Below, in pieces: positions 1 to 9,267 of a stretch of 64,000 nt of DNA. This stretch comes from Arthrobacter sp. Marseille-P9274 (lineage in GTDB: Bacteria > Actinomycetota > Actinomycetes > Actinomycetales > Micrococcaceae). The notes beneath the pieces were generated by a model that saw only the letters and a list, made by a program, of their open reading frames with translations, ran no database searches and had not been told where the DNA came from. The position numbers were made by a program, and so were the translations under genes. The number at the start of each line of letters is the position of its first letter. The stretch's first letter is position 1. The stretch spans positions 284,033 through 348,032 of the forward strand of contig NZ_CAMPOV010000001.1 in assembly GCF_946892675.1 (NCBI RefSeq). Direction: 5' to 3'.

Positions 1-414
1 GGCAGATACGGGCACCGCCGCATCCACACTGAACTGACCCGGCAAGGGTGGACGATCGCGAAGAAGACCGTGCTGAAGCTCATGCGTTCCCTGCAGCTCG
101 TCTGCAAGGTCCGGCAAAGGAAACGCTACAACTCCTACCAAGGCGAACAGGGCAAAACTGCCCCCAATCTGCTGAACCGGGACTTCGATGCCGATGCCCC
201 GAACCAGAAGTGGGTAACGGATGTGACCGAGTTCAGAGTCGACGGTCGAAAACTCTACCTCTCACCCGTCATGGACCTTTTCGACCGGCAGATCCTCTCC
301 TACACCGTCGGCCTGTCCCCGAACCTGGCGCTCACCAACACCTCACTGCGTATGGCGCTGGCAACGCTCGAGTATGGGCAGAAACCGATCGTGCACTCAG
401 ACCAGGGATTCCAA
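1..414 (+). pseudogene. IS3-family transposase OrfB, 5' fragment
   Basis: Frame 1 is open from base 1 and encodes the start of an rve integrase core: WVTDVTEF carries the first catalytic Asp and HSDQGFQ the second. The reading continues from upstream of the window. The frame is interrupted immediately after the FQ codons by the IS30 left inverted repeat at 415. The missing part resumes at 1866-2138. The gene cannot make a functional transposase unless the IS30 copy excises precisely. Confidence 0.88.
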
Positions 415-442
415 GACGGATTCAACCGGTCGTCGCAACACC
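412..442. repeat. IS30 left inverted repeat with CAA target duplication
   Basis: CAA at 412-414 is the target duplication; 415-442 is the 28-bp terminal inverted repeat beginning GACGGATTC and ending CAACACC. It is the exact reverse complement of 1838-1865. Confidence 0.93.
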
Positions 443-1865
443 GGGTTGTTTGATCGATCGTAGCTGTTCGTCAAATGCTTCGGCAGGTGTCTTCCAGCCG
501 AGTGTCTTGCGTGGCCTGGTGTTGAGCGTGTGGGCGATGGCTGCGAGGTCATCGCTGCTCCATCGGGACAGATCAGTGCCTTTTGGGAAGTATTGGCGCA
601 GCAGCCCGTTCGTGTTCTCGTTCGTGCCGCGCTGCCAGGGGCTCTTCGGGTCGGCGAAGTAGACCTTTACCCCGGTGTCGACAGTGAATCTGGCATGATC
701 GGAGAGTTCCTTCCCGCGGTCCCAGGTCACCGACTGCCGCAGTTGTTGGGGCAGTGTTGTGATCGTCCTGGCGAGGGCGTCTGCCATCACCACTGCGCCA
801 TATCCGGCCAGCGCGGCTCCGTTCTTCGTCCGTGGGATGATGCCGTAGCCCTCTCCGCGGGGCAGGTGGATCAGCACCGTGAACCGTGTCGTCCGCTCGA
901 CCAGAGTACCGATCGCCGATCGTTGCAGGCCGATCACCAAGTCCCCTTCCCAATGCCCGGGAACGGCGCGATCGGCAACCTCGGGAGGGCGTTTGCTGAT
1001 GAGCGTCTCTTCGGTGACATGCGCCCAGGACTGCCGCTTCGACCGAGCTCTTGGCACGCGCAATGCACGCCCCGTGCGCAGGTGCAGGACGAGTTCGCGT
1101 TTGAGCGCTCCGCGGCCCTGGACGTAGAGCGCCTGATAGATCGCCTCGTGGGAGATGCGCATGGACTTATCATCCGGGAAATCGGCCTTGAGTCGGTTCG
1201 AGATCTGCTCCGGACTCCATGCCGTCACCCACTCGCGGTCGCCCCGGTGCGGCTTGTTCCTGCCCGTCCATGCCGGAGCACCAGGGCCGGCGACGACACG
1301 GCCGTCGTGTGCTCTGACGACGCCGGCGAGCTTGTCCTGCACGTACTGGTGCAGCCGTTCATTCGTTATAAGCTTGGCGGTCTTCGGGCGCTGGGCGAAC
1401 CGTTCAGCCTTCCATTGCGCGACTGATGCACGGTAATCGAGCTTCCCTCCGCGAGTAGCCGCATTGCGGCGCAGCTCCCGGGAGATCGTTGACGGGTCCC
1501 GCCTCAGCGCCCGGGCAATTTTCCTCACCCCTGCCCCCTGCGCTTTCCACAGCGCTATCTCCTCACGTTCTTCGAACGACAGGTACCGGCCTTGGAGCGG
1601 GGCAAGCATGAACGTCGGCATGCCGCCACGATCCCGGAACCAGCGCGTTCCAGCCGCTTGCGACACGCCGACCGACGCCGCCGCCGCCTCACTCGTGCAC
1701 CCCGTCGCGATCGCACGCCAGAACGCCCGCTCAGTGTCGCGCCGTAATGATGGCTTCCCGGGCGATCTCATCGCAGACCTGCCCGTCAACGCCTTCATCC
1801 AGCCCGCCGGCCTGCCCATCACTACCTCCAGAATCGAGGTGTTGCGACGACCGGTTGAATCCGTC
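415..1865 (-). mobile_element. Complete IS30-family insertion sequence (1451 bp)
   Basis: The element is bounded by perfect 28-bp terminal inverted repeats (415-442 and 1838-1865) and flanked by a 3-bp direct duplication CAA (412-414 and 1866-1868). It carries one transposase gene on the minus strand whose stop codon lies inside the left repeat. Length, repeat size and 2-3 bp target duplication all fit the IS30 family. The intact open frame and perfect ends suggest recent insertion and a potentially active copy. Confidence 0.93.
422..1819 (-). CDS. IS30-family transposase
   Basis: The 465-residue protein has an N-terminal helix-turn-helix region (YLSFEEREEIALW and the following RKIARALRRDPSTISREL, a typical IS30 HTH) and a C-terminal DDE core. 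Catalytic residues are visible in GHWEGDLV (Asp), TWDRGKEL (Asp; DNGKE is more usual) and PWQRGTNENTNGLLRQYFPKG region (Glu). The ATG at 1819 was chosen because it is the first start inside the element; the open frame continues further upstream only through the interrupted IS3 gene. Full length for the family, so probably functional. Confidence 0.92.
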   Translation of the reverse strand: MGRPAGWMKALTGRSAMRSPGKPSLRRDTERAFWRAIATGCTSEAAAASVGVSQAAGTRWFRDRGGMPTFMLAPLQGRYLSFEEREEIALWKAQGAGVRKIARALRRDPSTISRELRRNAATRGGKLDYRASVAQWKAERFAQRPKTAKLITNERLHQYVQDKLAGVVRAHDGRVVAGPGAPAWTGRNKPHRGDREWVTAWSPEQISNRLKADFPDDKSMRISHEAIYQALYVQGRGALKRELVLHLRTGRALRVPRARSKRQSWAHVTEETLISKRPPEVADRAVPGHWEGDLVIGLQRSAIGTLVERTTRFTVLIHLPRGEGYGIIPRTKNGAALAGYGAVVMADALARTITTLPQQLRQSVTWDRGKELSDHARFTVDTGVKVYFADPKSPWQRGTNENTNGLLRQYFPKGTDLSRWSSDDLAAIAHTLNTRPRKTLGWKTPAEAFDEQLRSIKQPGVATTG

Positions 1866-1868
1866 CAA
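1838..1868. repeat. IS30 right inverted repeat with CAA target duplication
   Basis: 1838-1865 is the exact reverse complement of the left end; CAA at 1866-1868 is the second copy of the target duplication and also restores the IS3 reading frame. Confidence 0.93.
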
Positions 1869-2138
1869 TACCAGCACGCCTCATGGCGGAGACTCCTGCA
1901 GGGCGCCAACGCCATCCAATCGATGTCCCGCAAGGGCAACTGCTACGACAACGCAGTGATGGAAAACTTCTTCGGACACCTCAAGGAAGAGCTCTTCCAC
2001 CATGTCCGATTCCTCAGCACCGGCGCACTCACATCAGCCATCCACGAATACATCCGCTGGTACAACACCGAAAGGATCTCCACAAAGCTTGAGGGCCTGA
2101 GCCCGGTGCAATACCGTGCTCAGGCCCTCAAGGTTTAG
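1866..2138 (+). pseudogene. IS3-family transposase OrfB, 3' fragment
   Basis: The frame resumes with YQHASW and contains NAVMENFFGHLKEE, which supplies the catalytic Glu of the DDE triad, followed by the typical C-terminal YNTERI and SPVQYR motifs and a TAG stop at 2136-2138. It is the continuation of the fragment ending at 414. It has no start of its own. Confidence 0.88.
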
Positions 2139-2212
2139 GCTCTTAATTACCCAGTCCAGCTTCAGGGGACCAGTTCATCCGCGGGTTCGGAGCCTTACTT
2201 TTTTGTCTTGCG

Positions 2213-2674
2213 CTAGTTCGCCGCGAGCAGTGCTTCCTCCAGAGCGACCCAGGCCAGCATCGCGCACTTCACCCGGGCCGGGTACTTGGAGACGCCGGAG
2301 AAGGCGGCTGCGTCCCCGAGGATTTCTTCGTCAGCCTCGATCGTCCCCCGCGACCGCATGACGCTACGGAATTCATCCACGAGCTTCAGCAGTTTGTCCC
2401 GATCCAGGTTGAGTCCGAGGTCGTGGAGCACCGAGGCCGAGGCCATGGAGATGGAACAGCCCTGGCCGTCCCAGCTGATGGAGGACAGGGTCTGAGCATC
2501 CTGTCCTTGGTGCACGGCGGCGCGCAAAGTGATCTCGTCGCCGCAGGTGGGGTTCAGCATGTGCGACTCCCCTACCTTGTCGCCGTCGGGAGCGTCGGCA
2601 AGGCCCGCGCCATGGCGGAGCTTGGCGTGCTCAAGGATGATCTGCTGATACAGCTGCTCGAGATCCGAACTCAC
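2213..2674 (-). CDS. sufU: SufU-type Fe-S cluster assembly protein
   Basis: 153 residues of the IscU/NifU N-terminal fold. In the SUF pathway of Gram-positive bacteria SufU accepts persulfide sulfur from SufS, with a zinc bound at its three conserved cysteines. These are visible in NPTCGDEI, QGCSIS and VKCAMLAW. It starts with GTG directly after the sufS stop (TAAGTG), so the two are surely co-translated. The rest of the suf operon (sufBCD) is not in the window. The IS3 element starts within about 40 bp of the 3' end but leaves the gene intact. Confidence 0.93.
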   Translation of the reverse strand: MSSDLEQLYQQIILEHAKLRHGAGLADAPDGDKVGESHMLNPTCGDEITLRAAVHQGQDAQTLSSISWDGQGCSISMASASVLHDLGLNLDRDKLLKLVDEFRSVMRSRGTIEADEEILGDAAAFSGVSKYPARVKCAMLAWVALEEALLAAN

Positions 2675-3991
2675 TTACTTCACTCCGAAGAACGGGCGGG
2701 CCTGCGCAACGGCTTCGAGGAAGGCGTCGACGTCGTCCGTGGTGTTGTACAGGTAGGTGCTGGCCCGCGTCGTGGCGACAAGGTCGAGCCGACGGTGCAG
2801 GGGCTGCGCGCAGTGGTGCCCCACGCGCACGGCGATTCCCTTGTCGTCCAGGAACTGACCGACGTCGTGCGCGTGCACGCCGTCGACGTCGAAGGATGCC
2901 AGACCGATACGTTCCTCGCCCGCTCGCGGGCCAAGGACGCGGACGCCGTCGATCTGTTCCAGGCCCTCCACCAGCCGCTGACCGAGCCGTTGCTCCCAGG
3001 CATGGATGCGCTCCATGCCCGTCTCCTTGAGGTAGTTGACCGCTGCGGCCAGCGCGACGGCTTGAGAAATCCGCTGGGTGCCGGCCTCGAAGCGCGTCGG
3101 CGACGGCAGATAGGCGGCGTGTTCCATTGTGACCGTGGTGATCATGGAACCGCCGGTCAGGAACGGCGGCATCGCGTTCAGCAATTCTGCCTTGCCGTAG
3201 AGCGCGCCGATGCCCGTGGGTGCCAGCATCTTGTGACCTGAGAAGGCGGCGAAGTCCACGTCCAGAGCCTTCACGTCCACCGGTAGGTGCGGTACAGACT
3301 GGCAGGCGTCGAGCACCACGTACGCGCCAACCTCCCGCGCCATGGAGACCAGGGTCTCAACGGGGTTGATCGAGCCAAGGACGTTGGATGCGTGGGTGAA
3401 GGCCAGGATCTTGGTCTGGGGGCCGATGACGGTATTGGCGTGTTCGAGCTGTAGGGTTCCGTCGTCGTTCACGGGAATATAGCGGAAGGTGGCACCCGTG
3501 CGGAAGGCAAGCTCCTGCCACGGGATGAGGTTCGCGTGGTGTTCCATCTCCGTCACGACGATCTCGTCCCCGGGTCGCAGCACGAACTGCTCGGCTGCCT
3601 CTCCCCCGCGGCCAATCGAGGCGTTGGAGAAGGCGTAGGTGATGAGGTTGATGGCTTCGGTAGCGTTAGAGGTCCAGACCAGTTCGTTGAAGCGTGCTCC
3701 GATGAAGGAGGCGACCGTTTCCCGTGCCGCTTCGAAGGCGTCCGTGGCCTCGACTGCGAGGGTGTGGGCTCCGCGGTGGACGGCCGCGTTGCGCTGCTCG
3801 TAGTACTCCTGCTCGGCCTCCAGCACGCACTGCGGGTTCTGCGAGGTGGCTCCCGAGTCCAGGTAGACCAGCGGGTTGCCGTTGACCTTCTGATCCAGGA
3901 TCGGAAAGTCATTGCGGATACGCAGGACCTCGGCGTTGTCGATGGCGCCGACGGCGGGCTTGAGTGTGGCTGGTGTGGACACCACTGGCAC
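2675..3991 (-). CDS. sufS: SufS-type cysteine desulfurase
   Basis: A PLP-dependent aminotransferase class V enzyme that takes sulfur from cysteine to feed SufU. The PLP-binding lysine lies in FSGHKMLAPTG and the persulfide cysteine in RVGHHCAQP; YLDSGATSQNP near the N terminus is typical of SufS. I chose the GTG at 3991 (438 residues) because AAGGAG sits 8 nt upstream; a TTG at 4048 would add 19 residues without a clear ribosome site. It is first gene of a sufS-sufU pair. Confidence 0.93.
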   Translation of the reverse strand: MPVVSTPATLKPAVGAIDNAEVLRIRNDFPILDQKVNGNPLVYLDSGATSQNPQCVLEAEQEYYEQRNAAVHRGAHTLAVEATDAFEAARETVASFIGARFNELVWTSNATEAINLITYAFSNASIGRGGEAAEQFVLRPGDEIVVTEMEHHANLIPWQELAFRTGATFRYIPVNDDGTLQLEHANTVIGPQTKILAFTHASNVLGSINPVETLVSMAREVGAYVVLDACQSVPHLPVDVKALDVDFAAFSGHKMLAPTGIGALYGKAELLNAMPPFLTGGSMITTVTMEHAAYLPSPTRFEAGTQRISQAVALAAAVNYLKETGMERIHAWEQRLGQRLVEGLEQIDGVRVLGPRAGEERIGLASFDVDGVHAHDVGQFLDDKGIAVRVGHHCAQPLHRRLDLVATTRASTYLYNTTDDVDAFLEAVAQARPFFGVK

Positions 3992-4139
3992 GGGAGGCGC
4001 TCCTTGGTTCGCGGTCAGGACTAGGCGTCTGGCGATTACGCAAGACAACTTTGACCTAATCTTCCCACGATGCTTTCGCTACTTCATCTGAGCATGGCCT
4101 AAATTATCGTCTGGAACCCGGGAATTCGGGCACGAAAAA

Positions 4140-4199
4140 GGGGACCGACGATGGGATGGGGGTGGCCCAGTCTCAGAGGCCGCCCATCGTCGGCCCCCC
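4140..4199 (-). terminator. Hairpin terminator downstream of pth
   Basis: GGGGACCGACGATGGG (4140-4155) pairs with 4183-4199 over about 16 bp with one mismatch. On the minus strand the stem is followed by CTTTTTCG, so it terminates the rplY-pth transcript before sufS; on the plus strand it is followed by GTTTTC. This hairpin accounts for most of the 303-bp gap between pth and sufS. Confidence 0.85.
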
Positions 4200-4294
4200 G
4201 TTTTCGGAGCCACATAGGCTGTGAGCGACACGTCGCTCTGGCGGAAGACGTCCATCTTCCGACACTCGATCATAAGTCAGTGGACAGAATTCGT

Positions 4295-4882
4295 CTACTG
4301 GCCGCTTGTGTGGAATTTCTGCTGCGCGGTCAGCAGGCCTTCGTCGATCAGGAGTTCGACGGCATCGGCAGAATCACTAAGCAGGAACGGCAGGTCCTTC
4401 TTCTCGGCCGTGGCGAAGTCCTTCAACACGTAGTCGGCTGTGTCCATGCGACCCGGGGGACGGCCGACGCCCACCCGCACACGGTAGTAGTCCTTGGTCC
4501 CGAGTGCCTTGGAGATGTCGCGTAGACCGTTGTGCCCGCCCTCTCCCCCGCCGATCTTGAGCTTCACCGTGTTGAAGGGGATATCGATCTCGTCGTGTAC
4601 CGCGATGACGTGATCCGGCTCCACACCGTAAAACTTCGCCAGGGCCGACACCGGACCGCCGGAGAGGTTCATGAAGGTCAGCGGCTTGCCGAGGATGACG
4701 CGCGGTCCGCCAGGCCGGAGCCTGCCTTCCACCACCTGGGCGTGGGCCTTGTGGGACTTGAAGACGCCGCCGAAACGCGAGGCGAGTTCATCGAGGACCA
4801 TCTGGCCCACATTGTGGCGGTTACGGCTGTAGCCGGGCCCGGGGTTTCCGAGCCCGGCTACGAGCCAGGTGTTTTCCGCCAA
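4295..4882 (-). CDS. pth: Peptidyl-tRNA hydrolase
   Basis: 195 residues, the usual Pth length. It releases tRNA from peptidyl-tRNA that drops off ribosomes. [21 protein letters not shown] contains the conserved Asn and catalytic His; VHDEIDIPF and [12 protein letters not shown] are the other family signatures. The start is a TTG at 4882, 6 nt after the rplY stop, so it is translated from the same message. The rplY-pth pairing is common in Actinobacteria. Confidence 0.95.
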   Translation of the reverse strand: MAENTWLVAGLGNPGPGYSRNRHNVGQMVLDELASRFGGVFKSHKAHAQVVEGRLRPGGPRVILGKPLTFMNLSGGPVSALAKFYGVEPDHVIAVHDEIDIPFNTVKLKIGGGEGGHNGLRDISKALGTKDYYRVRVGVGRPPGRMDTADYVLKDFATAEKKDLPFLLSDSADAVELLIDEGLLTAQQKFHTSGQ

Positions 4883-4888
4883 GGAAGA

Positions 4889-5500
4889 TTACTCGGCAGA
4901 CTCTTCGGCCGGAGCAGCCTCGGCGCCCTCTTCGGCGACTTCGCCTTCAGCGGCTTCCTCGGTCACGGCCGGGGCGGAGACGGTGGCGATGATGGTGTCG
5001 GCGTCGACGAGTAGGGCGACACCCTTCGGCAGAACCAGATCGGAGGCGTGGACGTGCTCGCCAACCTCGCGGCCCTCGACGTTGACCGTGAGGTTTTCGG
5101 GCAGGTGGGTGGCGTCGGCCTCGACCAGGACGGTCGGGTGCTCAAGGTTGAACACGGCGCCCGCGGCGATCTCGCCGTCGACGTGAACGCTGACGTCGAC
5201 CTGGACCTTTTCGCCCTGGCGCACGGTCAGCAGGTCGACGTGCTCGATGATCTGGAGCAGCGGGTTGCGCTGGATGTCCTTGGCCAGGGCCAGGTGCTGT
5301 TCGCCTTCCACATCGAGGGTCAGCAGGGCGTTGGCGGTGCGCAGGGCCAGCGTGGTTGCCTTGGCCGGCAGCAGCACGTGCAGCGGCTCGGCGCCGTGAC
5401 CGTAGATGACGGCGGGGATCTGCTCGTTGCGGCGGGCCCGGCGGGCGGCGCCCTTGCCGAATTCGCGGCGGACTTCTGCGGAAAGCTTCAGGTCAGACAT
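4889..5500 (-). CDS. rplY: 50S ribosomal protein L25 (Ctc-type, long form)
   Basis: 203 residues: an N-terminal 5S-rRNA-binding L25 domain (LSAEVRREFGKGAARRARR) followed by the TL5/Ctc beta-barrel domain. The C-terminal tail is Glu/Ala-rich (AEEGAEAAPAEESAE), as usual in this family. An AGGAGA ribosome site stands 6 nt before the ATG. It heads the rplY-pth unit. Confidence 0.95.
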   Translation of the reverse strand: MSDLKLSAEVRREFGKGAARRARRNEQIPAVIYGHGAEPLHVLLPAKATTLALRTANALLTLDVEGEQHLALAKDIQRNPLLQIIEHVDLLTVRQGEKVQVDVSVHVDGEIAAGAVFNLEHPTVLVEADATHLPENLTVNVEGREVGEHVHASDLVLPKGVALLVDADTIIATVSAPAVTEEAAEGEVAEEGAEAAPAEESAE

Positions 5501-5810
5501 GTTGTCTCCTACTTAGATCTCAACGGGTGAATGCCGGAGCTGCAGGGAATGTCTAGAGAGTTGATTATCTAGCCACCGTCGATAACGGATACATTCTCGA
5601 ATGGAGGATGCTCCCTCGCCTAGGCGTCGCCGTCCATCCTAACAGCGCCATCTCTGTCCCAGAAATTCCACCTTCTATGGCCCACCCATGAAATCTTTAA
5701 GCCCGGACGGATAAAGGGAAGTCTCGTTACCTTCTGTTCATGCGTGCTGGGTTAGACTTTAGGCTGACTTGGGGCCGAATCACCGCAATGGGAAGGACTG
5801 CAAAAGTCTC
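5501..5810. other. Divergent intergenic region, rplY / tyrosine kinase
   Basis: 310 bp of distinctly lower GC than the surroundings separates two divergent units and must hold both promoters. I see no convincing -35/-10 pair, operator palindrome or RNA element. Confidence 0.5.
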
Positions 5811-7391
5811 GTGGAATTGAACCGAACTGAAGAGCAGCCACAAGGCCTCGAACTCCGTGACTATCTGCGGGTTCTCCACACTTACTGGCGAGGAATCGCC
5901 GCTATCGCACTGGTTGTCACGCTCCTGGCCTTCGGCTGGACGTTCTTCCAGAAGCCGATTTACCAGGCCGAGGCCAGCGGAAACGTCATGGCCTCGGGCG
6001 CCAAAGACCTGAACGCCGCGCTGGCAGCCGATGAGCTCTCCAAATCGAAGGCCACTGTCTACCAGAACATGGCGACAACGCGCCCGGTTGCCCAAGCTGT
6101 TATCAATGAACTCGGATTGCCGCTGAGCACTAGCGCCCTACTAGAGAATATTGAAGTCGAGGCTCCGGTTGACACTTCCGAACTCCGAATTACGGCTTCC
6201 GCAGGAGACCCCGCTGAAGCACGTAATCTGGCCGACGCTTGGGTAACCGCACTCGCGGCGCAGGTTGAGCAGATAGAGTCCGCCGGAACTGAAGATGCGC
6301 AGGCGGCAGTCCGGCTGGTTCCCCTCGCCGAAGCTGCCTTGCCAACCTCTCCAGTGTCGCCCAATGTCAAGCTGACCCTGGCCATCGGCGCGGTCTTAGG
6401 CCTGATGCTCGGAGTCGCCTACGCGCTAATTCGCAATCATCTCGACCGCCGCGTGCGTTCTGCCGACGTGATCGAGCAGCAGTTCGGCGTACCTGTCATC
6501 GGCACCATCCCGTTGGACAAGCGGATGCAGGACCATCGGCAGGTCGTCGAGACTGGCGCTATCGACAACAACAGCGACCGCACGGCGCACGCCATGTCGG
6601 AAGCGTTGCGGGAACTTCGCACGAACCTTAGTTTTGTCGACGTCGACAATCCGCCGAAGATCATCGCCGTGACAAGCTCCGTCCCCGGCGAAGGCAAGTC
6701 GAGCGTGACCGCCAACCTGGCGGTGACGATTGCAGCGTCCGGGAAGCGCGTTGTCGTCGTCGATGGTGACCTGCGGCGCCCCGTCGTCACCAGCATGTTC
6801 GGGTTGGTACCGGGCGCCGGTGTTACCGACGTCCTCAGCGGCCAGGCCGAGCTCGAGGATGTCCTGCAGGTGTGGGGCCATGTGCCGAATCTTGCCGTCC
6901 TAGGCGCCGGACGAGTCCCGCCGAATCCCAGCGAGCTTCTGGGTTCCAAGGCCATGGCAGATATGCTCCAACAGCTCGCGGCGCATGCCACGGTTCTCAT
7001 TGACGCTCCCCCGCTGCTCCCGGTGACGGACGCGGCCATCCTGTCCAGGATCGCGGACGGGGCAATGGTGGTCATCAATGCGGGGCGCACGTCCCTGGAC
7101 GAAATCGGCAAGGCGTTCGGCAACCTTGCGAAGGTTGACGCGCACATACTTGGCGCCATCCTCAACCGTGTCCCCACACAGGGCGCCGATGCCGCCCAGT
7201 ACGGCTACTACGGCCAGTACTACCAGCAGGACGAGGTCGAACCGGTCCAGAAAGGACGGCGCAAGCAGCCCCGCCGCACCGCGGCTCCCGAGCCCGTAGC
7301 CACAATGCAGCTGGAGCCCGAGGACGAGTTCAAGGCTCTCCTGTCAGGTGAGCCGGTGTCAGCGAGAAGGATGCCGCCCTCACGGCGCTAA
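5811..7391 (+). CDS. Polysaccharide-biosynthesis tyrosine autokinase (Wzz-CpsD fusion)
   Basis: 526 residues. An N-terminal Wzz chain-length domain is framed by two membrane segments (about 27-45 and 185-205). The cytoplasmic BY-kinase follows: Walker A VPGEGKSS (~290), Walker A' VVVDGDLRRP (~317), Walker B VLIDAPPL (~396). A tyrosine cluster YGYYGQYYQQ (~464-474) is the usual autophosphorylation site. It controls polymerisation and export of surface polysaccharide and is reversed by a phosphatase such as the one at 9374-9982. The start is uncertain: GTG 5811 has GGAAGGA 13 nt upstream; TTG 5769 would add 14 residues. Confidence 0.9.
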   Translation: MELNRTEEQPQGLELRDYLRVLHTYWRGIAAIALVVTLLAFGWTFFQKPIYQAEASGNVMASGAKDLNAALAADELSKSKATVYQNMATTRPVAQAVINELGLPLSTSALLENIEVEAPVDTSELRITASAGDPAEARNLADAWVTALAAQVEQIESAGTEDAQAAVRLVPLAEAALPTSPVSPNVKLTLAIGAVLGLMLGVAYALIRNHLDRRVRSADVIEQQFGVPVIGTIPLDKRMQDHRQVVETGAIDNNSDRTAHAMSEALRELRTNLSFVDVDNPPKIIAVTSSVPGEGKSSVTANLAVTIAASGKRVVVVDGDLRRPVVTSMFGLVPGAGVTDVLSGQAELEDVLQVWGHVPNLAVLGAGRVPPNPSELLGSKAMADMLQQLAAHATVLIDAPPLLPVTDAAILSRIADGAMVVINAGRTSLDEIGKAFGNLAKVDAHILGAILNRVPTQGADAAQYGYYGQYYQQDEVEPVQKGRRKQPRRTAAPEPVATMQLEPEDEFKALLSGEPVSARRMPPSRR

Positions 7392-7406
7392 AGCGATTTC
7401 ACTTAC

Positions 7407-7443
7407 AAGAGGCCGATGCAGTCAAGGACTGTATCGGCCTCTT
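7407..7443 (+). terminator. Hairpin terminator after the tyrosine kinase
   Basis: AAGAGGCCGATGCAGTC and its near-complement (7427-7443) form a 17-bp stem with one mismatch around a 3-nt loop, 15 nt after the stop codon. No long T-run follows. Confidence 0.8.
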
Positions 7444-7665
7444 GCGTATGTTGGCCCGTTCCCCGCTTCTGCCAGCCCTAACGAAACGGAAGTGGTTCGC
7501 GGCGATCAATTGCAGGGAATCATTCCAGAGGCTGCACACCGTTTTTATCCACCGAGCCGACGTCCATCACTGATCGTCAACGTGAAGAACAAGCCTCGTA
7601 GCGGCAGCGGGAGGTGAAGCAAACACGGGCAACGAGGCCCGGCACCCCGGCGTATAGCGACACAA

Positions 7666-7697
7666 AAGTCCCGGCCCCTTGATGAGGACCGGGACTT
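7666..7697 (-). terminator. Hairpin terminator of the phosphoglycosyltransferase gene
   Basis: AAGTCCCGG (7666-7674) pairs with CCGGGACTT (7689-7697). On the minus strand the stem ends in CTTTTG and follows the stop at 7717. The 325-bp space 7392-7716 holds this and the kinase terminator and nothing else I can identify. Confidence 0.75.
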
Positions 7698-7716
7698 GTT
7701 TTGGAACGAAGGAGGG

Positions 7717-9267
7717 TTAGTACGCGCCGTCCTTGCCCACGACGGCCTTGACTGTGCGCGCGATGATCGTCAGGTCGCCCGCCAAAGACCAGTTCTCCAC
7801 GTAGTAGAGGTCCAGCCGGACGCTCTCTTCCCAGGACAGATCGGAACGGCCACTGACCTGCCAGAGGCCGGTGATGCCGGGGCGGACGAGGAGCCGGCGG
7901 TGGGTGTGCTGCTCATACTCGGCGACCTCACGAGGCAGCGGGGGGCGGGGTCCGACAAGGCTCATGTCCCCCACCAGCACATTCCACAGTTGAGGCAGCT
8001 CGTCGAGGGAATACCTGCGGATGAAGGCGCCGACCCGGGTGATCCGAGGGTCCTTCTTCATCTTGAACAACGTTCCGTTGCCCTCGTTCTGAGCCACGAG
8101 CTCCCTCAGACGTGCTTCGGCGTCCACGACCATGGAGCGGAACTTCATCATCCCGAACCGGCTCCCCTGGATACCAACCCGCTCCTGCTTGAAGAAGATG
8201 GGACCGCGGTCATCCAGTTTGATGGCAAGGGCAACGGCGAGCATGATGGGCGACAGGACCAGTAGGCCAAAACCCGCGGCGAGAACATCCGAGGCACGCT
8301 TCCAGATGAATTTGGTGCCGTCGTATTGCGGCATCTCCACGCTCATCAGCGGGAGGCCCTCGACCGGCTTCCAATGGATGCGGGGGCCGGCCACGTCGAC
8401 CAGCTTGCTGGCCACGACCAAGGACGTATTCGTTCCTTCGAGAGCCCAGCTGAGTTCCTTCAGGAAGCGATGTCCATTTGTTGCCGTGCCCGCGATGATG
8501 ACGGTGTCATAGCCATCTTGCTTGACGACGTCGACAACGCAATCCGGGCTCGCCACGATGGGGATGGTGTGACGGCTGTCGATGGTGACGACGGTTTCCT
8601 CCGAAGGGCGTACGGCGGCGCCGTGGAGGCGATAGCCGGTCTGCGGCGACTTGAAGATCTTGCCCGCCACGAATTCCACGTCGGACATCGAGCCCACGAT
8701 CAGGGCGCGGTGAGTAAAGCGGCCCTTTGCTCGCTGGCGGACCAGCCAGCGGCGCCAGGAGTGCCGGGTGGCCAAGAGCAGTGCGAGCCCTACAGGAAGC
8801 GCGATCGCCAGATAGCCGCGGGCGACGTCGTACTTGAGCAGCATGGCAGCGATGGCTACGGCGCCGAAGGTGCCCAAGGTCGAGTTGATAACGCGGCGGT
8901 ATTCGTCGTTGCCCACGCCGAGAACGGGCAGGGCGCGGCTCTGCGAAATCATGAGCGCAAGAAGCCATAGCACCGCAATGATGGCGGAAATGATCCAATA
9001 CGCATCGCCGAAGACGGAGCCGACGAGTTCCTCGTCCGAAACACCGAACCGAAGGACCTGCGCGAGTAGAAGCGAGACGATGATTACCACTGTGTCCGTG
9101 AGGAGGAGCCTGGTTTTGAGAGACTTGCCCCAGTCACGTTCCTCTTCGACTCGGCCGGCAGCCAATTGTTTGCGAGCTTCATCCTGTGTCGGCTTGGCGT
9201 CGACTGAGACCGACTCCCGCTCAATCGTTTCAGTCGAATTCCTCGATTGCTCCACTGTTGGACCCAT
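7717..9267 (-). CDS. Exopolysaccharide polyprenyl phosphoglycosyltransferase
   Basis: 516 residues. It transfers a sugar-1-phosphate to undecaprenyl phosphate to start a repeat unit at the inner membrane. The N-terminal half has four or five hydrophobic segments and a CoA-binding-like Rossmann region. The bacterial sugar transferase domain fills about 320-516, with a re-entrant hydrophobic segment, FKQERVG, KFRSM, RRYSLDELPQLWNV, MSLVGPRPP and RPGITGLWQV. It is the WbaP/CpsE family; the sugar cannot be told. It is transcribed convergently with the kinase. Confidence 0.92.
   Translation of the reverse strand: MGPTVEQSRNSTETIERESVSVDAKPTQDEARKQLAAGRVEEERDWGKSLKTRLLLTDTVVIIVSLLLAQVLRFGVSDEELVGSVFGDAYWIISAIIAVLWLLALMISQSRALPVLGVGNDEYRRVINSTLGTFGAVAIAAMLLKYDVARGYLAIALPVGLALLLATRHSWRRWLVRQRAKGRFTHRALIVGSMSDVEFVAGKIFKSPQTGYRLHGAAVRPSEETVVTIDSRHTIPIVASPDCVVDVVKQDGYDTVIIAGTATNGHRFLKELSWALEGTNTSLVVASKLVDVAGPRIHWKPVEGLPLMSVEMPQYDGTKFIWKRASDVLAAGFGLLVLSPIMLAVALAIKLDDRGPIFFKQERVGIQGSRFGMMKFRSMVVDAEARLRELVAQNEGNGTLFKMKKDPRITRVGAFIRRYSLDELPQLWNVLVGDMSLVGPRPPLPREVAEYEQHTHRRLLVRPGITGLWQVSGRSDLSWEESVRLDLYYVENWSLAGDLTIIARTVKAVVGKDGAY

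Larger units (their letters stand above)
1..2177 (+). mobile_element. IS3-family element, split by an IS30-family insertion
   Basis: The orfB (DDE integrase) of an IS3-family element is visible in two halves, 1-414 and 1866-2138, that join perfectly in frame once the 1.45-kb insertion and one copy of its target duplication are removed. The 5' end lies outside the window. The right end is placed near 2177 because the sequence there ends in CA, as is usual for IS3 termini, but the matching left end cannot be seen. The element sits just downstream of sufU on the opposite strand. Family assignment rests on the integrase motifs; the subgroup (IS150-like) is a guess. Confidence 0.8.

Noticed and set aside
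1464-2138. 225-codon plus-strand gene
   Set aside because: Only the last 91 codons are real (IS3 transposase); the first part is antisense to the IS30 transposase.
4079-4273. 64-codon minus-strand frame between pth and sufS
   Set aside because: It is read through both arms of the strong terminator hairpin and lacks a ribosome site.
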